Positions 1 through 5,024 of a stretch of 5,024 nt of DNA are shown here, in pieces. Each line of letters starts with the position of its first letter. The first letter of the stretch is position 1. The notes under the pieces were generated by a model, which saw only the letters and a list, made by a program, of their open reading frames with translations, did no database searches and was not told the DNA's origin. Origin of the DNA: Candidatus Omnitrophota bacterium (GTDB taxonomy: Bacteria > Omnitrophota > Gorgyraeia > JABMRN01). The position numbers and the translations under genes are program-made. The stretch covers positions 1 through 5,024 of the forward strand of contig JAQVOV010000117.1 in the NCBI GenBank assembly GCA_028702395.1. Reading direction: 5' to 3'.

Positions 1-1086
1 AGTGCGCCTGATGCTTTGCGTATACTTAAGAAAAAGAACATTGACCTGCCTTTTATCGTAATATCAGGAACAATAGGAGAAGATGTTGCTGTAGATATGA
101 TGAAAAACGGCGCGCATGATTATTTACTTAAAAATAATTTAATACGGCTTTGTGTTGCTATTGACAGAGAAATGAAAGAGGCACATAATCGTTCTCAGCG
201 CAGGTTGGCGCAGGAAGAATTGAAAAAATTAAAGGATGAATTAGAAGAAAAGGTTGAACAAAGGACCAAAGATCTTATGCTGTCACAGGAAAAACTCATG
301 CAAGCCGGAAGATTAGCTTTAATAGGACAGATCACAGCAGGTGTAGCTCATGAAATAAACAATCCTTTAGGGTTTGTCAAAAGTAATATTTCCAGGTTAG
401 AAGAATATCTTGATATTCTATCAGACCTTAAGAAAGAAGAGGATGTTTTTAAGGAGGTCATAAAAGAAGATGATAAGGAAAAAACAAGGATGTTCTTGAA
501 TCAAATATTTAAATTCGAAAAACAGCATGATATTGATTTTCTTTTTGAAGATTATAAAGTGCTTTTAAAAGAAGTTAACCATGGGATAAATAGGATACAA
601 AAGATCATTTCAGATCTAATGGGTTTTGCTCATAAAGAAAATGAGATAGGTGTAGAGATCAATATTCATAAGATATTGGATGCAGCAATTGAATTTTTAT
701 CAAATGATATGAAGTACAAATGCCAGGTTAATAAAGAATACGGAAGAATACCTATGGTAAAGGGTAGTGCCCATAAAATGGAGCAAGTGTTCGTAAATAT
801 TATAATGAATGCTATACAGTCAATTGAAAAAAACGGAAAAATTTTCATTAGTACCTCTTTTAAGGATAATAAGGTTTATATAACTATAGAGGATAATGGT
901 AAGGGTATCGCAAAAGAGAATTTGGAGAAGATCTTTGAGCCGTTTTTCACAACAAAAAAAGCAGGTATTGGGACAGGGCTTGGGTTAAGTTTAACTTATG
1001 ATATAGTAAGAAGCCATAATGGGAATATATTGGTTGAGTCCGAAGAGGAAAAGGGGACAAAATTTACTGTTATAATACCTGCATAG
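1..1086 (+). CDS. Receiver-histidine kinase (5'-truncated), HK of the HExNNP type
   Basis: Soluble two-component sensor kinase that would autophosphorylate on histidine with ATP and pass the phosphate to a receiver. The reading frame is open from base 1, so the true start lies upstream; the TTG at 16 is internal to a domain. Numbering from the first codon, residues 1-50 are the C-terminal half of a receiver (VISGTIGED, with the conserved Ser/Thr-position S22, and YLLKNN with the conserved lysine K44). The phospho-accepting aspartate is off the window. Residues about 60-98 are a charged likely coiled coil. The H-box is AHEINNP with H117. A long helical insert (about 140-210) completes the dimerisation domain. 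The ATPase domain has the N-box (N266, N270), DNGKGI (298-303), FEPFFTTK (312-319) and GTGLGLSL (324-331). No membrane segment is seen. The gene runs with the response regulator 16 bases downstream. The kinase assignment is firm; the signal it senses is unknown. Confidence 0.93.
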   Translation, partial: SAPDALRILKKKNIDLPFIVISGTIGEDVAVDMMKNGAHDYLLKNNLIRLCVAIDREMKEAHNRSQRRLAQEELKKLKDELEEKVEQRTKDLMLSQEKLMQAGRLALIGQITAGVAHEINNPLGFVKSNISRLEEYLDILSDLKKEEDVFKEVIKEDDKEKTRMFLNQIFKFEKQHDIDFLFEDYKVLLKEVNHGINRIQKIISDLMGFAHKENEIGVEINIHKILDAAIEFLSNDMKYKCQVNKEYGRIPMVKGSAHKMEQVFVNIIMNAIQSIEKNGKIFISTSFKDNKVYITIEDNGKGIAKENLEKIFEPFFTTKKAGIGTGLGLSLTYDIVRSHNGNILVESEEEKGTKFTVIIPA

Positions 1087-1102
1087 TAACCGGAGATGCT
1101 AT

Positions 1103-1495
1103 ATGAAACGAATAAATGTTGTTATACTTGATGATGAACAATATGTCTTGAATTGTCTGGGCAGACTATTCAGACATGAACCGTATGATGTGTTTTATGC
1201 TAAGAATTACAAACAAAGTCTGGATATCATGGAAAAAGAACCTGTAAAAGTAGTTATATCAGATCAGAGAATGGCAGATATCGGCGGCATAGAATTTTTG
1301 AATATTATACAAAAAAAATATCCTGATGTTGTCAGAATGATCTTTACAGGGTATTCAAACTTAAAGGTTATTCAGGATGCTATAAAAAAAGGGCAAATAG
1401 ATACAGTTATAACTAAGCCCTGGGATGATAGTAAAATAAAAGAAATTATACGTAGTGCTATAAATAAATATGATTCTAAAAAGCATGTAAGTTGA
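1103..1495 (+). CDS. Stand-alone receiver-domain response regulator (KPW type)
   Basis: A 130-residue protein that is one CheY-like receiver with no output domain. It is probably phosphorylated by the kinase encoded just upstream, or acts as a shuttle in a relay. The acidic pocket is D10-D11, the phospho-acceptor is D54 in SDQRM, the switch threonine is T82 in FTGY, and the invariant lysine is K105 in TKPW. The SDQRM...EFL...YP...R...TGY...KPWDD pattern is that of receivers found at the front of HupR- and RpfG-like regulators, but here the chain stops shortly after the receiver, near residue 130. The proline usually found just after SDQRM is alanine (A58). The ATG is supported by GGAG at 1092-1095, 7 bases upstream. 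The 16-base gap to the kinase indicates co-transcription. Its output is unknown: it may act by protein contact or on another kinase. Confidence 0.9.
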   Translation: MKRINVVILDDEQYVLNCLGRLFRHEPYDVFYAKNYKQSLDIMEKEPVKVVISDQRMADIGGIEFLNIIQKKYPDVVRMIFTGYSNLKVIQDAIKKGQIDTVITKPWDDSKIKEIIRSAINKYDSKKHVS

Positions 1496-1530
1496 GAAAA
1501 GTCAGAGATTAAAGTAATAGGGTTTAGATC

Positions 1531-1584
1531 TAGAGACAGACCTGGTCTATCTCCAAGGAGATAGACCAGGTCTGTCTCTATTTT
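1531..1584 (+). terminator. Perfect 24-bp hairpin plus T-run after the kinase-regulator operon
   Basis: Arms 1531-1554 and 1557-1580 are exactly complementary with AA between them, followed by TTTT at 1581-1584. It starts 35 bases after the response-regulator stop. The T-run is on the + side only; the other side reads AGATC, so the element suits rho-independent termination of the upstream operon. The T-run is short and the stem unusually long, so it may be a repetitive palindrome doing terminator duty. Each arm is itself a near-palindrome (see findings). Confidence 0.7.
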
Positions 1585-1741
1585 GTGGCACTCGCTCAGT
1601 TGTAACTCTACTCTGATAAAAAACATCAGTTATAAGTGAAAAAAATCACTAAAATCAAGAAAAACCAACAAATGTAACGCTCTCAAAATAAACTACTTAC
1701 AGTTTTTTCTAAATAAAGTTAAAAAAAATAGTAAAATACTA
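1585..1741. other. Gene-free AT-rich leader region upstream of the rex promoter
   Basis: No credible coding frame or RNA gene is seen here. It holds a weak CTGAT/ATCAG inverted repeat (1613-1617 and 1625-1629), a weak Rex-like site at 1634-1651, and several A- and T-tracts. The longest is eight A's at 1721-1728, directly upstream of the -35 box, where it could act as an UP element for RNA polymerase. The stretch could bend DNA, but that is inference from composition. Confidence 0.5.
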
Positions 1742-1770
1742 TTGACAAACATTCATAAATATGGTAAATT
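1742..1770 (+). promoter_or_regulatory. Housekeeping-sigma promoter of rex
   Basis: The -35 box TTGACA (1742-1747) is a perfect consensus match. After a 17-base spacer comes TAAATT (1765-1770), 4 of 6 to TATAAT. Transcription would begin near 1776-1778, about 30 bases before the rex start codon. An A-rich block sits just upstream, and the Rex operator begins on the last base of the -10 box. Confidence 0.75.
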
Positions 1771-1787
1771 TGTGAAAGAATTCACTG
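1770..1787. promoter_or_regulatory. Rex operator overlapping the rex promoter
   Basis: The 18 bases TTGTGAAAGAATTCACTG fit the known Rex operator layout TTGTGAA-N4-TTCACAA. The left half is perfect and the right half matches 5 of 7. It overlaps the -10 box by one base and covers the predicted start site, so bound Rex would block polymerase. Rex leaves DNA when NADH rises relative to NAD+, so this predicts redox-controlled self-repression of rex and anything read through from it. Confidence 0.8.
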
Positions 1788-1805
1788 ATACTAGGAGAGA
1801 TAAAT

Positions 1806-2414
1806 ATGAATATTCCAAGTAATACTATTGATAGGTTATGTAAGATCTTTGGACAACTTGATATTCTCGGAAAAAAAAGCATTGAATTTGTTTCTTCAAA
1901 AGATCTTGCAATAGCAATTGGTACTACAGAATATACTGTTAGAAAAGATATAAGCTTGATAGGTGTTACAGGTTTTACCAGAAAAGGATATGAAGTTGTT
2001 TCTTTAAAAGAGCAGTTAGGTGAAAAGTTAAATCTTAAAACGCAAAGAAAAGCGTGTATTGTTGGTTTAGGGAGATTGGGAACAGCTTTACTTGATTATG
2101 AGAAATTCAAACAAGATGGGTTTGATATTGTCGCAGGGTTTGATTCAAGTATCAATAAGATAGAGCGGATACATACTTCTATAGATGTCTTTTCTGTAGC
2201 AGAATTAGAAAATGTTGTTTCACAGTGTAACATTGAACTTGGTATAATTGCAGTTCCTTCTGAACATGCACAGGATATTGCAGATAAATTAGTTAGAGCA
2301 GGGGTAAAAGGTATTTTAAATTTTTCGCCGGTAGAGATAAATGTTAATGAGAATATTATTTATTCCAGGATAGATCTTACAAATGCGCTGCGAAGTATAG
2401 CTGCGCGATTTTGA
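1806..2414 (+). CDS. rex: Redox-sensing transcriptional repressor Rex
   Basis: A 202-residue repressor of normal family length that senses the NADH/NAD+ ratio in the cytoplasm and controls fermentation and respiration genes. Residues 1-75 form the winged helix: SSKDLAIAIG (30-39), the recognition segment VRKDIS (45-50), and the wing ending in GYEV (61-64). Residues about 82-190 form a Rossmann fold with the dinucleotide motif GLGRLG (87-92), the end-of-strand aspartate in GFD (D113), IIAVPSEHAQ (147-156) and GVKGILNFSP (166-175). The C-terminal helix that swaps between subunits follows (190-202). The wing reads FTRKGY where many Rex proteins have KRGVGY, so this is a somewhat divergent member. 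The ATG is set by AGGAG at 1793-1797, 8 bases upstream. It has its own promoter and a Rex operator, and it lies upstream of serC and serA. Confidence 0.94.
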   Translation: MNIPSNTIDRLCKIFGQLDILGKKSIEFVSSKDLAIAIGTTEYTVRKDISLIGVTGFTRKGYEVVSLKEQLGEKLNLKTQRKACIVGLGRLGTALLDYEKFKQDGFDIVAGFDSSINKIERIHTSIDVFSVAELENVVSQCNIELGIIAVPSEHAQDIADKLVRAGVKGILNFSPVEINVNENIIYSRIDLTNALRSIAARF

Positions 2415-2432
2415 GCGATAGATTGTAATATA

Positions 2433-2578
2433 AAAAAGTAAAAAGGAAAAAGGTAAAAGGTAAAAGTTTGGAAGATTCTGAACGAGGATTTCGTAGGGGC
2501 GTATTGCAATACGCCCCTACAAAGAAAATAAGATTCCACAATGATAACAGATTTTTTACTTTTTACTTTTTACTTAAA
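2433..2578. repeat. Inverted heptamer array with palindromic core, rex-serC gap
   Basis: The left arm has five back-to-back 7-base units: AAAAAGT (2433), AAAAAGG (2440), AAAAAGG (2447), TAAAAGG (2454) and TAAAAGT (2461). The right arm has four units of the complementary type: ATTTTTT (2551), ACTTTTT (2558 and 2565) and a decayed ACTTAAA (2572). Between them lies an 83-base core containing a perfect palindrome (2493-2520). The arms can pair across the core, giving a large imperfect hairpin or cruciform. The element fills nearly the whole gap between the rex stop and the serC ribosome site. Confidence 0.8.
2493..2520. repeat. Perfect 28-bp REP-like palindrome
   Basis: Two 14-base arms, 2493-2506 and 2507-2520, are exact reverse complements with no spacer. 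Each half has GTAGGGGCG outermost and AT-rich bases at the centre. No T-run follows on either strand, so it is not a standard terminator. Palindromes with GTAGGGGC/GCCCCTAC ends are, from general knowledge, common extragenic repeats in many bacterial genomes; copy number here cannot be seen from one window. Confidence 0.8.
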
Positions 2579-2605
2579 ACTAATTAATAAACAAGGAGGT
2601 TAGAT

Positions 2606-3688
2606 ATGGCTAGAGTATACAATTTCAGTGCAGGACCTGCAACTTTACCGGAAAAGGTCTTAAAACAGGCAGCAGAGGAGATGTTTGATTATAAAGGCTG
2701 CGGAATGAGTGTTATGGAAATGTCCCATCGATCAAAAGAGTTTCAATCCATTATAGATACTGCAGAAGCAGATCTTAGAGAGATAATGAATATTCCCAAT
2801 AATTATAAAGTATTATTTTTACAGGGCGGGGCATCTTTGCAATTTTCAATGGTGCCTTTAAATTTGATGGTGAAGAATAAGAAATGTGATATTGTCAATA
2901 CAGGACAGTGGACCAAAAAGGCAATTAGTGAAGCAAAAAAATATGGACAGGTAAATATTGTTGCTGATTCGTCAAAAGACAATTTTACTTACATTCCTGA
3001 ACTTGATAGTTCAAAATTTTCTAAAGATGCGGATTATTTTTATATTGCAACAAATAATACAATATATGGAACAGTATATAAAAATATTCCTGAAGTAGGA
3101 AATGTTCCTTTAGTGGCTGATATGTCATCAAATATACTTTCTGAGCCTATTGATGTATCAAAATTCGGTATTATTTTTGCAGGGGCACAGAAAAACATAG
3201 GCCCTGCAGGGTTAACTATTGTTATCATAAGAGAAGATCTAATAGGGCATGCAGATGAAAAAGTACCTACGCTTTTGAATTATAAAACGCATGCTGATGA
3301 AGGTTCAATGTACAATACTCCCCCTTGTTATTCGATATATATAGCTGGATTGGTGTTTAAGCTGATAAAAGAAAATGGCGGACTTATTGCTATGCAGAAA
3401 TACAATCAGAAAAAAGCACAGATGCTCTATGATCATATTGATAATTCAAAACTATTTAAAAGTCCAGTTCGAAAAGACAGCCGATCTTTGATGAATGTGC
3501 CTTTTGTAACAGGAGATGAAACACTTGATGCTGAATTTATAAAGCAAGCATCAGCTAAAGGATTAAAAACACTTAAAGGGCACAGATCAGTAGGAGGAAT
3601 GAGAGCAAGTATATATAATGCTATGCCTATGGAAGGGGTTCAAGCATTGGTTGATTTTATGAGGGAGTTTGAACAAGCGCATAAATAA
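2606..3688 (+). CDS. serC: Phosphoserine aminotransferase SerC
   Basis: PLP enzyme of the class V aminotransferase fold. It converts 3-phosphohydroxypyruvate and glutamate to O-phosphoserine and 2-oxoglutarate, step two of serine synthesis; some family members also act in pyridoxal phosphate synthesis. The 360 residues match the family length. NFSAGPATLP (6-15) is the signature N-terminus, and HR at 41-42 is a likely substrate-phosphate contact. QGGAS (73-77) binds the cofactor phosphate, W102 stacks on the PLP ring, and TNNTIYGT (149-156) follows. The Schiff-base lysine is K196 in FAGAQKNIGPAG. GHRSVGGMRASIYNAM (325-340) carries H326-R327 and R333 for substrate binding. The ATG has a strong AAGGAGG at 2593-2599 with 6-base spacing. 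The next enzyme, serA, follows in the same direction 120 bases on. No clear promoter is seen, so read-through from rex is possible. Confidence 0.96.
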   Translation: MARVYNFSAGPATLPEKVLKQAAEEMFDYKGCGMSVMEMSHRSKEFQSIIDTAEADLREIMNIPNNYKVLFLQGGASLQFSMVPLNLMVKNKKCDIVNTGQWTKKAISEAKKYGQVNIVADSSKDNFTYIPELDSSKFSKDADYFYIATNNTIYGTVYKNIPEVGNVPLVADMSSNILSEPIDVSKFGIIFAGAQKNIGPAGLTIVIIREDLIGHADEKVPTLLNYKTHADEGSMYNTPPCYSIYIAGLVFKLIKENGGLIAMQKYNQKKAQMLYDHIDNSKLFKSPVRKDSRSLMNVPFVTGDETLDAEFIKQASAKGLKTLKGHRSVGGMRASIYNAMPMEGVQALVDFMREFEQAHK

Positions 3689-3692
3689 AGAA

Positions 3693-3794
3693 TCATGAGT
3701 CTTGTGTCATTGTGTATTGTGTCTGCTGTGGAATTCTAAATAATAGTTTTCATTGAAAGACGCATGACACATAGGCGCAAGACTCATGACACAA
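3693..3794. repeat. Inverted heptamer array, serC-serA gap
   Basis: The left arm is built of ATGAGTC (3695), TTGTGTC (3702), ATTGTGT (3709) and the 8-base ATTGTGTC (3716). The right arm is GACGCAT (3759), GACACAT (3766), the 8-base AGGCGCAA (3773), GACTCAT (3781) and GACACAA (3788). Arms 3693-3723 and 3759-3789 pair with 24 Watson-Crick pairs, 3 G-U pairs and 4 mismatches over 31 positions; the outer 12 pairs are perfect. The loop is 35 bases. It starts 5 bases after the serC stop and ends just before the serA ribosome site. No T-run follows, so it is not a classic terminator. Confidence 0.8.
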
Positions 3795-3796
3795 AC

Positions 3797-3804
3797 AAGG
3801 AGAG
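3797..3804 (+). promoter_or_regulatory. Ribosome binding site fixing the serA start
   Basis: AAGGAGAG at 3797-3804 places its GGAG core (3799-3802) 6 bases before the ATG at 3809. The upstream in-frame ATG at 3764 has no such site and lies inside the repeat, so this motif decides the start. Confidence 0.85.
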
Positions 3805-3808
3805 TACA

Positions 3809-4984
3809 ATGCACAAAATAATGAAACTCAATCCAATATCAGCACAAGGGTTATCTATGTTTCCCTTGGATAAATATGAAATAGGAACAGAAATGACCAA
3901 TCCTGATGCTATATTACTGCGTAGTTTTAAAATGCATGATATGGAATTGCCAAAAAATCTTTTGGCTGTAGGCAGGGCAGGTGCAGGGGTTAACAATATT
4001 CCTATAGAAAAATGTTCAGAAAGAGGGATAGTTGTTTTTAATACACCCGGAGCAAATGCAAATGCAGTTAAAGAACTTGCAATAGCAGGTCTGTTTTTAG
4101 CATCACGTGATATTTCAGAGGGTATTGCGTTCACTAAAACTTTGAAAGGTAAAGGTGATGAAGTTCCGGCTCTTGTAGAGAAAAATAAAGGCAAATTTGG
4201 AGGGCAGGAAATTATCGGAAAAACATTAGGTGTTGTTGGCTTGGGTAAAATAGGTGTTATGGTAGCTAATGCTGCAGTGGATCTTGGGATGAATGTAATA
4301 GGATTTGATCCGTTCATATCAGTTGAATCTGCATGGGGATTATCAAGACAAGTTCAAAGAGCGATCGGATTAGATTCATTATTAGGAGGATCTGATTATG
4401 TAACTTTACATGCGCCTTTAACAGATGCTACTAAAGGTATGATAAACACGGAAAAAATAGGTAAAATGAAAAAAGGTATACGTATTTTGAATTTTTCTCG
4501 TGGAGGATTAGTCAACAATGAAGATCTGGCAAAGGCTATTACGAATGGAGTTGTAGCAAGATACTTAACGGATTTTCCTGATGAGGAGCTTTTGAACATG
4601 GAAAATGTCATAGCTATCCCGCATTTGGGGGCATCAACTGAAGAGGCTGAAGAGAATTGTGCTACAATGGTGGTAAAACAAATTCGGGATTTTATAGAAA
4701 CAGGGAGAATAAAAAATTCTGTTAATTTCCCTGATTGTAAGATCGAGCAGACATCACCTTTTAGGCTGGTTGTCATGAACAAAAATATCCCTAACATGGT
4801 AGGGCAGATATCCACAATATTGGCTAAAGAGAATATTAATATTTTGGAGATGTTAAATAAAAGTAAGGGAGATTATGCCTGTAATATAATTGATCTTGCA
4901 ACAATGCCGTCAGAAGATATTGTTTCAAAACTTTATGGTATAGAAGGTATTTTAAAGGTGAGATTGCTTGATCTTGTGAAATGA
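3809..4984 (+). CDS. serA: D-3-phosphoglycerate dehydrogenase SerA, short ACT-domain form
   Basis: Oxidises 3-phosphoglycerate to 3-phosphohydroxypyruvate with NAD+, the first and usually feedback-controlled step of serine synthesis. From the chosen start it has 391 residues, typical of the form with one ACT domain and no intervening domain. Substrate-side motifs are GRAGAGVNNIP (55-65) and NTPGANANAVKEL (78-90). The Rossmann motif is GLGKIG (144-149), with the NAD-selecting aspartate D167 in FDP. Catalytic residues are R231 in NFSRGG, an acidic residue in DFPDEE (about E259 or E260), and H272 in PHLGASTEEA. Residues about 318-391 form an ACT domain likely to bind serine. The ATG at 3809 is preferred over the in-frame ATG at 3764: it has AAGGAG 6 bases before it, and the extra 15 residues would come from repeat DNA. 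ATG 3821 is a weaker alternative. It pairs functionally with serC upstream; serB is not in the window. Confidence 0.95.
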   Translation: MHKIMKLNPISAQGLSMFPLDKYEIGTEMTNPDAILLRSFKMHDMELPKNLLAVGRAGAGVNNIPIEKCSERGIVVFNTPGANANAVKELAIAGLFLASRDISEGIAFTKTLKGKGDEVPALVEKNKGKFGGQEIIGKTLGVVGLGKIGVMVANAAVDLGMNVIGFDPFISVESAWGLSRQVQRAIGLDSLLGGSDYVTLHAPLTDATKGMINTEKIGKMKKGIRILNFSRGGLVNNEDLAKAITNGVVARYLTDFPDEELLNMENVIAIPHLGASTEEAEENCATMVVKQIRDFIETGRIKNSVNFPDCKIEQTSPFRLVVMNKNIPNMVGQISTILAKENINILEMLNKSKGDYACNIIDLATMPSEDIVSKLYGIEGILKVRLLDLVK

Positions 4985-5004
4985 TTCAGAGGTTAATTAG
5001 GATT

Positions 5005-5024
5005 AGAAAGGTAAAAGGAAAAAG
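5005..5024. repeat. Start of a third heptamer array after serA (cut by window end)
   Basis: AGAAAGG (5005), TAAAAGG (5012) and AAAAAG (5019, cut) follow in 7-base register, 20 bases after the serA stop. The units are of the same type as the left arm at 2433-2467. An opposite-facing arm would be expected beyond the window. Confidence 0.65.

Noticed and set aside
1372..1626. 84-codon open frame on the - strand across the hairpin
   Set aside because: It spans the terminator-like palindrome and the 3' end of the response regulator gene, and shows no domain or convincing start.
1613..1629. CTGAT/ATCAG stem as an attenuator or terminator
   Set aside because: It is a 5-bp stem with an A-rich 7-base loop and no T-run; too weak to support.
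2493..2520. Rho-independent terminator for rex
   Set aside because: The palindrome is GC-rich but is followed by AAAGAAAATA on the + strand and has no T-run on the - side either, so a repeat element fits better.
2433..2578. CRISPR-like array
   Set aside because: Units are only 7 bases, contiguous and degenerate, with no unique spacers of regular length, and no cas gene is nearby.
2562..2590. Promoter for serC (TTTACT 17 bases before TAATAA)
   Set aside because: TTTACT recurs every 7 bases because of the repeat, and the -10 match is only 3 of 6; too weak to list as a feature.
3702..3794. Rex half-sites in the TTGTGTC and GACACAA units
   Set aside because: They share only TTGTG/CACAA with the operator, lack the GAA-N4-TTC centre and are spaced by the heptamer period, so the likeness is probably chance.
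3784..4317. 177-codon open frame on the - strand opposite serA
   Set aside because: It lies wholly antisense to conserved SerA domains, has no recognisable motif, and is explained by codon bias of the real gene. The same applies to the - strand frames at 4396-4815, 3040-3228 and 666-848.

Overview
This is an AT-rich bacterial window (roughly one third G+C by eye). All five genes read on the + strand, with strong Shine-Dalgarno sites and one textbook housekeeping-sigma promoter. The gene families do not fix the phylum. A NADH-responsive Rex repressor, the short ACT-domain form of SerA, and a receiver-fused histidine kinase followed by a KPW-type lone receiver would fit an anaerobic or facultative lineage. 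Candidates are an uncultivated phylum such as Omnitrophota, or a clostridial or deltaproteobacterial relative. This placement is a low-confidence inference.

Region 1 (1-1580) is a two-component signalling operon. A receiver-histidine kinase cut off by the window edge is followed 16 bases later by a stand-alone receiver. A perfect 24-bp hairpin with a short T-run closes the unit. That hairpin is itself made of two smaller near-palindromes.

Region 2 (1581-2414) is a regulatory gap and rex. The gap holds A-tracts, a weak distant Rex-like site, an inverted repeat touching the -35 box, a TTGACA/TAAATT promoter with 17-bp spacing, and a near-consensus Rex operator starting on the last base of the -10 box. 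Rex therefore very probably represses itself when NADH is high.

Region 3 (2415-5024) holds serC and serA, the second and first enzymes of the phosphorylated serine pathway. SerA oxidises 3-phosphoglycerate with NAD+ and SerC transaminates the product to phosphoserine. Placing them behind the NADH sensor rex suggests, but does not prove, a redox link.

The most unusual content is between the genes. The rex-serC and serC-serA gaps each contain degenerate 7-base units in one orientation, a spacer, and the complementary 7-base units in the opposite orientation. The two gaps use unrelated heptamers (AAAAAGG/ACTTTTT and TTGTGTC/GACACAT). A third array begins after serA and is cut by the window end. 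The first array also surrounds a perfect 28-bp palindrome whose ends (TAGRGRC...GYCYCTA) match those of the terminator-like hairpin in region 1. These look like repetitive extragenic elements that have colonised the spaces between genes. No new protein system is visible.
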